A DNA stretch of 57,731 nucleotides from Saprospiraceae bacterium (lineage in GTDB: Bacteria > Bacteroidota > Bacteroidia > Chitinophagales > Saprospiraceae): NCBI GenBank assembly GCA_022844565.1, contig JALHLK010000031.1, forward strand, positions 1 to 57,731, written 5' to 3'. Shown one piece after another: positions 26,304-34,529 of the stretch. The position numbers and the translations under genes are program-made. How positions within the stretch are numbered: the stretch's first letter is position 1; each line of letters starts with the position of its first letter. The notes beneath the pieces are model-generated. The model ran no database searches. It worked only from the letters and a program-made list of their open reading frames with translations, and was not told the DNA's origin.

Positions 26304-26593
26304 GACTTGAAATTTTAAGCTGATGACAAATTTAGTATTTTTATAGAACTTTGAAGGAATCTATTTTATTACGTGTGAATAACATATTGCACTTCTGAAA
26401 ATATGGCCATTGTTTTACCTCAACCATAAAAGAAGCCATAGGCCATATTTTAAAATGTTTTTGATTTGGTTTTCCCTTTCAAAGGAGTTAGTGGGTAAAA
26501 TCAATAACATTTTTGTGCAATATGCTATACACACTTTTATAGCTATAGTAGCCGCTTTGTAAATTTCATCTTTTGCTGTGGAATCAACTTTAC
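26304..26593. other. Gene-free stretch with foldback element 26373-26534
   Basis: No gene is supported here. A 79-codon open frame on the minus strand (26415-26654) overlaps the foldback element and the MITE copy and resembles no family. It is treated as non-coding. Confidence 0.6.
26373..26534. mobile_element. Foldback element with 20-bp terminal inverted repeats
   Basis: The ends 26373-26392 and 26515-26534 are inverted repeats of 20 bases with two mismatches (core CATATTGCAC). Inside, 26398-26408 and 26441-26451 form a perfect 11-bp inverted repeat (AAAATATGGCC). No second copy was found in this window, and no target duplication is obvious. It could be a MITE of another family or a structured non-coding DNA. 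Confidence 0.6.
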
Positions 26594-26831
26594 CCCAGAT
26601 TACGCATTGGACTTTATTCGAAAGGAAATTAGGCAAAATAGTAGTGAAGCACATGAGCAGTGTAACAAATTGATATCCGAAATATCAATTTAGCTGCGAA
26701 CTAAAACCAACTGGATTTTAGCTTCTCCAATAATTTTAGCAGCCTTAGCTGCATAGAGGACGGAAAATTGAGTACTGAAACTAATATGAAGCATAATTTT
26801 CTTGCAGTTAATTTCTAATGCGTAATCTGGG
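26594..26831. mobile_element. MITE-like element, intact copy (B) with target duplication
   Basis: A 238-bp element bounded by perfect 15-bp terminal inverted repeats, CCCAGATTACGCATT at 26594-26608 and its reverse complement at 26817-26831. It is flanked on both sides by the direct repeat TTTAC (26589-26593 and 26832-26836), a plausible 5-bp target duplication. The right TTTAC overlaps the TAA stop codon of the lipase gene that ends at 26833. The interior aligns to the older copy at 24662-24948. There is no transposase ORF. Confidence 0.8.
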
Positions 26832-26832
26832 T

Positions 26833-27519
26833 TTACCTCAAAACCCCCAACACAGCATTTAAAACAGTAGGATTTGCCCCCATTCCAAAGTGACTACTTA
26901 CTACTTCTATATTTTTATGACTTTCATCGACCACGCTATCCATACAGGCTTCCCAAGGTACAATTCCATCTTTTTTAGAATAGAAGGCGGCAGAAGGCAT
27001 GGGAGTGGGGAGATGTAGCCGAGAGATGAGTTTTGGATCTACTTCTGACCTGTCATTAAGCAATTCGTAGACCCATTCTGCATTATTGGGTGCGTTTAGA
27101 TTGGCAAATGGGCTACCCAATGTAATGATGCGATGAATAAAATCAGGTATTTGATGACACACTTCACGGCAAAAAAGTCCGCCCATACTCCAACCAATGA
27201 CATTCACTTTTTGGTTGTGCTTGTTGCTAAGTGTTTGAATTTTTTCAGATAAAAGAGGTAATTTTTCCAAATTGCCAAAATTTGTTCCTAATTCCCAGCC
27301 ATAGACTATAAAGCCTTTCTTTTTAAGAAAATTGCGTAGGATCGTGGTCGAAATATCAGAGGTTAGTAACCCTGGGATAACCATCACGACCTTGCCCTGT
27401 CCTTCATTCGTTTTTTTTGTCATCCATAAAAGAAAAATACCTCGTAAGGTCTCAAAAAACGCTCTAAATGACTCTGTCAAATACAGTAATTGAGATGGTT
27501 TTTTTATATTGGCATTCAT
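26833..27519 (-). CDS. Alpha/beta hydrolase, lipase-like
   Basis: A 228-residue cytoplasmic or membrane-associated protein with the nucleophile elbow G-W-S-M-G-G (Ser near residue 112) and an oxyanion segment V-M-V-I-P-G-L-L-T. A C-terminal His lies in S-S-H-F-G-M. Also visible are the T-L-G-S-P-F-A motif that recalls triacylglycerol-lipase-like and PGAP1/acyltransferase-like hydrolases, and a D-G-I-V-P-W-E acid site. It starts one base after the stop of the upstream monoglyceride lipase-like gene, so the two make an operon. A MITE copy has inserted exactly at the end of the gene. The function is probably an esterase or lipase. Confidence 0.85.
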   Translation of the reverse strand: MNANIKKPSQLLYLTESFRAFFETLRGIFLLWMTKKTNEGQGKVVMVIPGLLTSDISTTILRNFLKKKGFIVYGWELGTNFGNLEKLPLLSEKIQTLSNKHNQKVNVIGWSMGGLFCREVCHQIPDFIHRIITLGSPFANLNAPNNAEWVYELLNDRSEVDPKLISRLHLPTPMPSAAFYSKKDGIVPWEACMDSVVDESHKNIEVVSSHFGMGANPTVLNAVLGVLR

Positions 27520-27520
27520 T

Positions 27521-28324
27521 TTAAAATCGTTCTTTTATCCAATCAGTCATAAAATCGATCACTTCGTTTTTATTAATTTCGTTGAAGATTTCATGGTAAG
27601 CTCCATCCCATATTTTTATAGTTTTATCACTGTTGATTGCTTGGGCAAAAAGCGATTTTGAGCCCTCTATATTTGTAATTTTATCTGCTCCTCCATGCAT
27701 AATGAGTACAGGGTAATCAAATTCTTTAAACCTAGGTTTTAACGCTTTGATACAATTCAGAAGTGCCAGCCCCATGCCAGCCTTAGCAGCGTCTGTAGAA
27801 ACAAGAGGATCGTTTACATATTTTTCAACTTCATCTTTATCTCTTGAAATACTCGTTGGATCAAGTTTTACTGTCTTTAACTTAGGTGCAATTTTACCTA
27901 AAAAACCAACAACTTTTTGTGTAATTGGGGTGATATCTTCGCCAATTTCCAAAGCAGCACCCGACAAAATTACGCCCTTGACAGCTTTTTCGTTAAACAA
28001 AAGAAACTTTACCGCTATCATACCACCCATGCTGTGACCAAGGATAAAAAGAGGAAGGCTTTTTGGTATGGTTCTATATACATTCTCAAGGTCTTCTCTA
28101 TACTCGTCAATATCAGCGACAAAACTTTTCTCACCCTGTGACTGACCATGTCCTCGTAAATCAAAAGTATAGACATTCACTCCGATCTCATTAAGAGCTT
28201 CTGCTACATGCGCATATCGAAGGCAATGTTCATTTAATCCATGTACAATTAGGATGTTGGCTTTAGGATTTTCGATAAGATAGTTTTTTGAAAATAATTC
28301 TATACCTTGGCTTGACTTGATCAT
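27521..28324 (-). CDS. Monoacylglycerol-lipase-like alpha/beta hydrolase
   Basis: A 267-residue protein with the family markers H-G-L-N-E-H (oxyanion), a D-L-R-G-H-G-Q-S segment, the elbow L-G-H-S-M-G-G (Ser near residue 97), an M-H-G-G-A-D acid site and an A-Y-H-E-I-F-N-E-I end with the catalytic His. These match monoglyceride lipase/lysophospholipase-like enzymes (Hydrolase_4), which act on glycerides or lysolipids in the cytoplasm or at the membrane. A TAnnTTTG box (28350-28357 region, minus strand) lies just upstream of the ATG, with a 12-bp palindrome over it. The next gene begins one base after its stop. Confidence 0.9.
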   Translation of the reverse strand: MIKSSQGIELFSKNYLIENPKANILIVHGLNEHCLRYAHVAEALNEIGVNVYTFDLRGHGQSQGEKSFVADIDEYREDLENVYRTIPKSLPLFILGHSMGGMIAVKFLLFNEKAVKGVILSGAALEIGEDITPITQKVVGFLGKIAPKLKTVKLDPTSISRDKDEVEKYVNDPLVSTDAAKAGMGLALLNCIKALKPRFKEFDYPVLIMHGGADKITNIEGSKSLFAQAINSDKTIKIWDGAYHEIFNEINKNEVIDFMTDWIKERF

Positions 28325-28355
28325 GACTTGAATTTAGTTTGTTATAAATGACAAA

Positions 28356-28389
28356 AGTACAAAATCTAGCGAATCGAAGATTTTGTACT
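28356..28389. promoter_or_regulatory. Palindrome overlapping divergent -7 boxes
   Basis: Arms 28356-28367 and 28378-28389 (AGTACAAAATCT and its reverse complement) are perfect over 12 bases, with a 10-base loop. The minus-strand TACTTTTG next to the left arm lies about 30 bases before the lipase start. A mirrored TACTTTTG runs on the plus strand near the right arm but has no gene in front. It could be an operator, or the terminator of the histone-like gene 110 bases away. No -33 box is evident. Confidence 0.45.
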
Positions 28390-28498
28390 TTTGAAAACAA
28401 AATTGTAACTATTCAGGGCCTATGTTCAAATCATAAAAATAAGGATATTTTTTGGTTGAACTGTCGGGGTCCTGATTAGTTACAAAATTATTACGAGA

Positions 28499-29038
28499 TT
28501 ACTTTTTCTTAAAAGGAAACTCAATGATGTGGCTATCCTGAATCGTTTCAACAGCTTCTTTAATCGCTTTGATTGAAGTGTCTTTCATAACTTTTTGGTT
28601 ATCAGCCATAACTTTTGAAGTCTCATTAAATAAGTCTTTACCAAGTGTAATTGCTTTTTTACCCACTTTTGTGTAGATAGAAGCGATAGCCTTAGTAGAT
28701 TTAATAGAGTTGTCGAATAATTTACCACCAGCTGTAGATAAAATTTTTGAAGTCTTTTTGCCAGTTTCAATTACTTTAGTCACTGTAGAAGCATCTGCTG
28801 CAGATTTAACTTTTGAAGCTACTTTTTGAGCATCTTTCTTTACTTCTGTGGTAACTTTTTTTGCTGTTGCAGTGACTTTTTTAGTTTCTGCTTTGATAGC
28901 CTTAGCTACTTCAGCTTTCTTTTCTGTTGTGATACCTGCTACTTTAGTTGCTACTTTTGCAGCTGCTTTAGGAGCTGATTTTGTAGTTGTTTTCTTAACT
29001 TGGGGGGTTGCTACTGTTTGATCCAAATCTGTTGTCAT
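28499..29038 (-). CDS. Histone H1-like, phasin-like lysine/alanine-rich protein
   Basis: A 179-residue protein with a Lys/Ala-rich first half (residues about 15-95), with A-A-A-K-V-A-x-K type repeats like eukaryotic H1 tails and bacterial histone-like proteins. The second half is helical (residues about 95-175) and resembles phasin or apolipoprotein-like amphipathic helices. It may bind DNA or polyhydroxyalkanoate granules; the sequence does not choose between them. A minus-strand TAnnTTTG box (TATCTTTG, 29085-29092) is about 45 bases upstream, with no strong -33. No Shine-Dalgarno sequence is seen. Confidence 0.75.
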   Translation of the reverse strand: MTTDLDQTVATPQVKKTTTKSAPKAAAKVATKVAGITTEKKAEVAKAIKAETKKVTATAKKVTTEVKKDAQKVASKVKSAADASTVTKVIETGKKTSKILSTAGGKLFDNSIKSTKAIASIYTKVGKKAITLGKDLFNETSKVMADNQKVMKDTSIKAIKEAVETIQDSHIIEFPFKKK

Positions 29039-29084
29039 TTTTTTAAAATTTTATTTTTTTAAATTATTGTTTCTAATTGTGACA

Positions 29085-29092
29085 CAAAGATA
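29085..29092 (-). promoter_or_regulatory. -7 box of the histone-like gene promoter
   Basis: On the minus strand this reads TATCTTTG, a full match to TAnnTTTG. It would place transcription start near 29080 and a leader of about 45 bases. A TTTG is present upstream, but 25 rather than about 19 bases away. Confidence 0.4.
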
Positions 29093-29125
29093 GAATTGGA
29101 GAGTTACAGAAAAGTTACAAAATTA

Positions 29126-29190
29126 TTAGGGGTTAGGTATTAGAGGTTAGGGATTAGATTTTAGAGGTTAGGCGATAGATTTTGGAGATT
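29126..29190. repeat. Degenerate GGTTAGGNATTAGA-type tandem repeat
   Basis: About 65 bases made of repeated units such as TTAGGGGTTAGG, TATTAGAGGTTAGG, GATTAGATTTTAGAGGTTAGG and GATAGATTTTGG. The array ends directly at the 3' end of the DUF5686 gene and lies on the 5' side of the histone-like gene. It is diverged and low complexity. A similar but reversed arrangement sits after the porin gene (50763-50799). Confidence 0.7.
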
Positions 29191-31666
29191 AAAAACCTGT
29201 GTCAAAATTGAACAAATCATTAAAGACAAGCCTTATCCTTCCAGAAGCCATATCATCTGTCCTGAAACCAAATGAATGGACATAATCTAGTTTTAACAAC
29301 TTCAGTGGTCCGATACTTAATCCATCAAGACCAACACCCACTTCTGAATATCGTATATCGTCTCTGATATGTGCGGCAAAATTACTCGTTAGCTGTATTT
29401 TAGCCTTTCTAATAAATGGGATTTTATCGGTAATAAAACCCTCAAAGTTATGTTCATAAAAAATACTTGCATATGGTTTATTTGAGCTCAAGGCATAAAA
29501 AGGCATGTTGCGAAAGTACTGCGTATTGTAAGACCAAGGCATAAATAAGAGATCATTGCTTTTTACATGGAGTAAGTCCGGGTCTTGAACATTCTTTTGC
29601 TGAAGAAACATACCTGCTTTGATATTGAATTTACCAAAGCCATATTTATTCATTGGCATGTAGTTTTTATAAATCCTCAATTCTGTTTTTGTAAAGCTTG
29701 CGTAACTTTCATTTAGAGGGATAGCCGTCTTCACCAAGAGGTGTATGGTTGGCCAAGTAGAGGTCATTCGTATTTTGTCATCAGGTAGCGACATATATTT
29801 TTGGCCTATTCTAAATCTCATATCTAAGCCAATTGTAAAACTATGGTCATCTAATGAATATCCCTCTAAATTGCGAATATTGTTTGGCTTGTAATTAAAT
29901 TCTTTTCTTCGATAACTAAAATTTGTAGTGTTTTCTAATGATTTTCTTTCGTCCCAAGCAATCGTGAGATTGGGTAAAAAGCCATTAAAAACTTCGGTTT
30001 GAAAGGATGCTTTTACTAGCTTTCTGTCATAAAATCTAGCATAATTTTGTTTGTAAAATAGGGAGTTGACGGTATTACTGAAGTCTCCGATAGGATTGGT
30101 TTCATCAAACTGTTCATAGCGATCTGTGTAAGTCAAAGTTAACCTTGTGAGGCTTTTTCTATCCAGATTGAACGTAGATCGAACACCGTATTTAAATTTT
30201 TCATCACTCAATCCATATTGCAAAAATGATTCGATGGTATATTTATTATTGCCATTGGTATCACTTTTTGTATAGGATACAGGTAACTTCAATCTGTAAC
30301 CTTCAATAGAATTAAACTGTATTGAATTAATTGGTGAATTAACCGAAAACTTATAGTTTTTTGATGACTTATTGAAGGTGTATCCAAAAAATAACTTATT
30401 AAATTTAAACTTGTTGTTGACTCTATCTAAGGAGTCTTTATAGGCTTTAGAATTCCAAATGAGGTTTAGCGAATCTTTTTTTAGGTAGTCTTTACTTTCT
30501 ATTTCCGTTAGGGGCACAGGCCTTATTTCGTTCCAATATGTACTATCCTTTTTATTTGCTGTGACATCTACAGTGAGTACTTCTGCTTTTTTGATAATTG
30601 GTACATGGTTTAAATCATAATTAAGAAAAATGTAGTTAAAATACCCTTGTGCTTTAAATCCAAAAAACTTCACTTTAAACTCAATATTTTGGGTAATTAT
30701 ACACCATTTGTCTTTCTCAATAGGTTTGTAAAGTTGCATCAGCCTTAAGGTGTCAATCATTGGGGACCTTAACTGGCTAGCTGTGGTAAATATGTCAAAA
30801 CTATGTATATTAAATCCTTCATCCACGATATTAATCTCACCATGGTAGGTCTGACTGTATTCACTTTTAGGATAAATAAATATTTTATACACTTTATAGC
30901 CTGCTTCATCTATAAAAGTGGTAATCAATTTGTACTTATAGTAGGAAAGTGCATTATCTGCAATGGGGCTGATCATATTTCTTGAAAAATCGGTGGTTTC
31001 GTCATATAAAGTAAAATTGCTCCTCGTAAATGAATTAATACTTATACCTCTTGGGTCACCACTGACTTTGCTTGCTAATATTTTTTCATTAAAATAATTG
31101 GGCCTGCTGTAACTTACTTCACCCACAGACTCCGACAGATAGATGATACCTTGCTTGGTCGAATCAATCATGCCACCCATATCACCTACATCTTGTCCAA
31201 ATATCTTTTTAGGAGCATCTACCAATTTTATGGCACCTTTACTGTACACCTTAGCCATATAGCTTTCTACAGGATATTGGTTTTTGTTTCTCTCCTTTAT
31301 AGCCTTTCTTATTATGCCGTAAGCGGGGTCTTCTCCATCATCAGTAATTGTGACCTCCGGAAGAACGTACGACTCTTTTTGCAAGATTACATTTATTCTT
31401 TGAGGTTTATTACTCACGTTTAGGCTGGTAGTATATGTCTTGTAGCCTAGATATTGATAGAATATCTTATGGTTACCGTTTGGTAAGTCTAGTTCATATT
31501 CCCCATCAATGTTAGAAACTGTGTGATATTGGTAGGTTGAATCAAATATGGTGATAAATGATAGGTTTTTTCCCGCGGAATCAGTGATTTTGCCGCTAAT
31601 TTGGCCATTTAACACACCATTTGATAGTATCAAGCTAATAATAAGTAGTCTAAGGCAGAAAATCAT
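29189..31666 (-). CDS. DUF5686 outer-membrane protein with carboxypeptidase-like regulatory domain
   Basis: An 825-residue protein from the ATG at 31666, the start of a signal peptide (hydrophobic run, then Leu-Asn-Gly-Gln). An earlier in-frame ATG (31735) would add 23 residues with no signal. Residues about 25-105 form a CarboxypepD_reg-like fold (G-K-I-T-D, Y-E-L-D-L-P-N-G-N-H). The rest is the DUF5686 region: a strand-rich barrel with many aromatic-ended strands, ending Asp-Leu-Phe-Asn-Phe-Asp-Thr-Gly-Phe, a typical outer-membrane terminal strand. Homologues lie in the outer membrane, some next to iron or heme genes, and the function is unknown. There is no TonB box. Confidence 0.88.
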   Translation of the reverse strand: MIFCLRLLIISLILSNGVLNGQISGKITDSAGKNLSFITIFDSTYQYHTVSNIDGEYELDLPNGNHKIFYQYLGYKTYTTSLNVSNKPQRINVILQKESYVLPEVTITDDGEDPAYGIIRKAIKERNKNQYPVESYMAKVYSKGAIKLVDAPKKIFGQDVGDMGGMIDSTKQGIIYLSESVGEVSYSRPNYFNEKILASKVSGDPRGISINSFTRSNFTLYDETTDFSRNMISPIADNALSYYKYKLITTFIDEAGYKVYKIFIYPKSEYSQTYHGEINIVDEGFNIHSFDIFTTASQLRSPMIDTLRLMQLYKPIEKDKWCIITQNIEFKVKFFGFKAQGYFNYIFLNYDLNHVPIIKKAEVLTVDVTANKKDSTYWNEIRPVPLTEIESKDYLKKDSLNLIWNSKAYKDSLDRVNNKFKFNKLFFGYTFNKSSKNYKFSVNSPINSIQFNSIEGYRLKLPVSYTKSDTNGNNKYTIESFLQYGLSDEKFKYGVRSTFNLDRKSLTRLTLTYTDRYEQFDETNPIGDFSNTVNSLFYKQNYARFYDRKLVKASFQTEVFNGFLPNLTIAWDERKSLENTTNFSYRRKEFNYKPNNIRNLEGYSLDDHSFTIGLDMRFRIGQKYMSLPDDKIRMTSTWPTIHLLVKTAIPLNESYASFTKTELRIYKNYMPMNKYGFGKFNIKAGMFLQQKNVQDPDLLHVKSNDLLFMPWSYNTQYFRNMPFYALSSNKPYASIFYEHNFEGFITDKIPFIRKAKIQLTSNFAAHIRDDIRYSEVGVGLDGLSIGPLKLLKLDYVHSFGFRTDDMASGRIRLVFNDLFNFDTGF

Positions 31667-31809
31667 ATAAAAGAATGTTTGACTTATTCTTATTTTTGAA
31701 AAAGTATTGTTGAGACATAACGCATTCGAAGTCAAAAATAAGTTATCAAATAGTAAAAACTTACAAAACTCTATAAAAGCGATGTTTTTATAGACGGAAA
31801 AGTATTAGA

Positions 31810-32343
31810 TTAGACCAAACTTTCAGATATACAACACCTTACCAATCTTTCGTAGTCAGGTCTGTCGGCAGGAGACTTATGGATAAAACTATCTTGGATA
31901 CAACCTCCTTTAATAACAAAGATACCCGGCATTTGAAAAGCATCCCCAATATTTCTAATCGATACTTCTATTCCCTTTCCAATACTAACTTCAAATCCTC
32001 TTACCCAGTTTTTTAGCCCCATCAATTGCGAAGATGTTGCTTTAAGCAGACCAAAATTTTGATAAAGTTGACATTGGGGGTCTGAAATATGTGTGCTACC
32101 GGTGAGGTTAAAATTTTTAAAATAGTCTTCAGCAACTTCATCTGTGGCCATGTGGACCAATACAACTCTTATACATTTACCTTCAAACGCCTTTCTTTTT
32201 TTAGATATGTCAATTAAGGCTTCTTTACAAAAAATACAACCAAAATGACGTAGAAATACCAACAAAACAGTTTGATCGTTTGAAATTTCGAATAAGCTTT
32301 CTCCCGTAGAAGTTATTATATTTGTTAAATCAGGAGTCGTCAT
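31810..32343 (-). CDS. PRXL2/AhpC-TSA-like redox protein
   Basis: A 177-residue protein with a thioredoxin-fold N-terminal pattern L-V-F-L-R-H-F-G-C-I-F-C (Cys36 and Cys39, a C-x-x-C). A cis-Pro-like segment P-G-I-F-V-I follows near residue 144, and the C-terminus is cysteine-rich (R-C-C-I). These features match the AhpC/TSA antioxidant PRXL2 family (PF13911), which is distant from classical peroxiredoxins. There is no signal peptide, so it is cytoplasmic. It probably reduces or senses thiol oxidation; no electron donor lies next to it. Confidence 0.85.
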   Translation of the reverse strand: MTTPDLTNIITSTGESLFEISNDQTVLLVFLRHFGCIFCKEALIDISKKRKAFEGKCIRVVLVHMATDEVAEDYFKNFNLTGSTHISDPQCQLYQNFGLLKATSSQLMGLKNWVRGFEVSIGKGIEVSIRNIGDAFQMPGIFVIKGGCIQDSFIHKSPADRPDYERLVRCCISESLV

Positions 32344-32483
32344 GTTTAAATTTTTGTCCAGTATTTCTATTTTTACTATGATAAAAGATTAAACTAAAAA
32401 AATAAAGTAAAGTTTAAGTTTACCCTAAAAATTTAAATTTTATAAAACGGAATATAAATTTTGTAATATAGCTATAAAAGCAA

Positions 32484-32521
32484 AATGTCTTCTAAAAGTG
32501 TTAAAACTTTTAGAAGACATT
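32484..32521. terminator. 16-bp perfect hairpin downstream of mdh
   Basis: Arms 32484-32499 and 32506-32521 are exact reverse complements (AATGTCTTCTAAAAGT), with a 6-base loop. On the minus strand a T-rich tail follows, and T-rich sequence also lies on the other side. It sits about 33 bases after the mdh stop, in the position of an intrinsic terminator. Confidence 0.8.
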
Positions 32522-32553
32522 GTATTATAAACGAAAGACTGTTTAACGATTTA

Positions 32554-33486
32554 CTACACCAAATTCATTCCGTCAAACACATCATTCACTTCCTTAACCG
32601 CATTTGCAGAGGCCGTGAGTAATGCTTTTTCATCTTCGTTAAGTTGTAGTTCTATGATTTGTTTAATACCACCTTTACCCAGTTTTACAGGTACTCCTAG
32701 GAACATATCTAAGCCATATTTACCTTCAGTCTTCGCACAAACTGGAAAAATTCTGTCTTCATCTTTTAGTATAGCTTCTACCATTTGAGCGGCAGCAGCA
32801 CCCGGTGCGTACCATGCAGATGTACCCATGAGTTGTACTAATTCGCCACCTCCTGTTTTTGTTCTTTGTACTATAGCGTCTAATTTATCAGCTGCGATCA
32901 ATTCTGTTACAGGTATTCCAGCTACCGTAGTATATCTTGGTAGCGGAACCATTGTATCACCATGACCACCCATCAAGATTGCTTGTATATCTTTTGGAGA
33001 TACACCCAATTCTGTAGCTAAGAAAGCTCTGTATCTTGCCGTGTCGAGGATACCTGCCATACCCATCACTTTTGCTGCTGGTAAGCCCGCTGCTTTGAAT
33101 GCCGCATGCGTCATTACATCTAAAGGATTAGACACGATAATGATGATCGGTTCTTTAGTATATTTTAATACATTTTTTACGCACGATACCACGATACCGG
33201 CATTGGTAGAAATCAAATCATCTCTACTCATACCTGGTTTACGAGGTATACCTGCTGTGATCACAACTACATCGCTATTCGCTGTGTCTTCGTAATTGTC
33301 ACTTCCTTTCAGTTTAGAGCTGTAATAATCGATCGGTGCTTGCTGCCAAGTGTCTAATGCTTTACCTGCTGCAAAATTACCCATTATATCGATTAGTACT
33401 ATTTCATTGACAAAATCTCTGTGGGCTAATACATTTGCAACTGTTGCTCCAACGTTGCCTGCCCCTATTACTGTTACTTTACTCAT
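32554..33486 (-). CDS. mdh: Malate dehydrogenase
   Basis: A 310-residue protein with the NAD-binding motif V-I-G-A-G-N-V-G-A-T near residue 6 and the acidic I-D-I at the end of beta2. The substrate-binding arginines lie in I-P-R-K-P-G-M-S-R and near residue 150, and the catalytic His lies in M-G-G-H-G-D-T-M-V. These place it in the lactate/malate dehydrogenase family of the long, Bacteroidota-type MDH. It interconverts malate and oxaloacetate in the TCA cycle in the cytoplasm. Its promoter is one of the best in the window: TTTG, exactly 19 bases, TATTTTTG (33502-33509, minus), about 11 bases of leader. A strong hairpin terminates the gene. It is monocistronic. Confidence 0.97.
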   Translation of the reverse strand: MSKVTVIGAGNVGATVANVLAHRDFVNEIVLIDIMGNFAAGKALDTWQQAPIDYYSSKLKGSDNYEDTANSDVVVITAGIPRKPGMSRDDLISTNAGIVVSCVKNVLKYTKEPIIIIVSNPLDVMTHAAFKAAGLPAAKVMGMAGILDTARYRAFLATELGVSPKDIQAILMGGHGDTMVPLPRYTTVAGIPVTELIAADKLDAIVQRTKTGGGELVQLMGTSAWYAPGAAAAQMVEAILKDEDRIFPVCAKTEGKYGLDMFLGVPVKLGKGGIKQIIELQLNEDEKALLTASANAVKEVNDVFDGMNLV

Positions 33487-33501
33487 ATTTTAAATTTTGT
33501 G

Positions 33502-33536
33502 CAAAAATATCTATCCTATAAGGTTTATCAAAGGAA
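33502..33536 (-). promoter_or_regulatory. Canonical Bacteroidota promoter of mdh
   Basis: On the minus strand TTTG is followed by exactly 19 bases and then TATTTTTG, which is TAnnTTTG. Transcription would start near 33497, leaving about 11 bases before the ATG. The fit to both boxes and their spacing is full. Confidence 0.7.
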
Positions 33537-33761
33537 AAGGTTTGATTAATTATATAATATTTATTTTATGATTTAAATTTAACGATTATCTATCCATTGT
33601 GAAATGTAATGATACACTTTGAAAGAACAAACTTTAAGATGTCTTTGACAATTTATCATCTGATCATTCTTCGACCCCATGTGACATATGCACAAGTTAC
33701 TATCCCATCAAAAAGCTCAGAGATATCCTAAAATTAAAAGTGATTATAAAAGTCCTTTCAC

Positions 33762-34151
33762 TTAAATTTCATGAGGGTCAATAACTTCTAAATTACCAAT
33801 ATTTTTAAAATCGGAAATATTGCGAGAAATCAAAATTAAATCATTAACAATTGCTGTTGCAGCAATTATTGCATCCGGCAATTTGGCTTTATACTTCTTT
33901 CTGATTTCTATAGTTGCATCTACGACATTATTTGTCAAATCCAAAACAGATACATCATTAATAAAGTTAGAAAGTATTTCGTAATGTTGATCGGACGCGT
34001 TAAAACCAAGTACCTCAATTTTAGTTACAATAGATACATTGGGGGCCCCGTCAATAATTCCATTCATAAAATTCATGCCTTTAGCAGAAAGTTTATTACC
34101 GAGATAATCGATTACAGCATTGGTGTCAATTAGGTATTTGGTTCGTTCCAT
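33762..34151 (-). CDS. vapC: VapC-family PIN-domain toxin
   Basis: A 129-residue PIN domain with the usual acidic residues for metal-dependent RNA cleavage: Asp9 (L-I-D-T-N), Glu46 (K-I-E-V-L-G), Asp93 (L-P-D-A-I-I-A) and Asp114 (S-D-F). The length is typical. It overlaps the small antitoxin-like gene upstream by about 22 bases, so the two form one transcription unit. VapC toxins cleave tRNA or rRNA and are held inactive by the paired antitoxin. The cellular target is not predictable from the sequence. Confidence 0.9.
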   Translation of the reverse strand: MERTKYLIDTNAVIDYLGNKLSAKGMNFMNGIIDGAPNVSIVTKIEVLGFNASDQHYEILSNFINDVSVLDLTNNVVDATIEIRKKYKAKLPDAIIAATAIVNDLILISRNISDFKNIGNLEVIDPHEI

Positions 34152-34345
34152 TCATTACGGCTTTTGTAAACATAATTTTGTAGTTCATCAGCCACTTCGG
34201 AAGGAATCTTTCCGGCATATTTTTCAGAGAGTTTTGGCATCGGTTGAACGCTTTTTTTAAGGACTTTGATAATCTTTAAATTTTCTAAGTCTTCCAAGAG
34301 TTTATAAGCTTTATTGCTATTGATTTGCACTAATACCGTTTCCAT
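34130..34345 (-). CDS. Probable VapB-type antitoxin
   Basis: A 71-residue protein from the ATG at 34345; an upstream ATG at 34372 in the same frame gives nine extra residues and is less likely. The first half (Q-I-N-S-N-K-A-Y-K-L-L-E-D-L-E-N-L) is compatible with a ribbon-helix-helix DNA-binding domain. The acidic, proline-poor end could contact the toxin. It overlaps VapC, as expected for a toxin-antitoxin operon. The assignment relies on position more than on sequence. Confidence 0.72.
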   Translation of the reverse strand: METVLVQINSNKAYKLLEDLENLKIIKVLKKSVQPMPKLSEKYAGKIPSEVADELQNYVYKSRNEWNEPNT

Positions 34346-34529
34346 TATAATTTTTTGATTGAAACAATTCAAACTTCACTATTTTAATGAAACGGTAAAA
34401 TTTAATTAATGGTTCCAATCTCATACAGAAAATGCTGCTCTATGCGGAATTTGTTTGACTTAATAATTAATATTTAAGGCCATTTTGATTGAGGTAAATA
34501 AGAGAAAGTAGGTGGTGTTCAAGTATTAT

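Noticed and set aside
26415-26654. 79-codon ORF on the minus strand
   Set aside because: It overlaps both the foldback element and the MITE copy, has no family similarity, and its frame is broken in the older MITE copy.
28585-28770. 61-codon ORF on the minus strand
   Set aside because: It is an alternative frame inside the lysine/alanine-rich histone-like gene.
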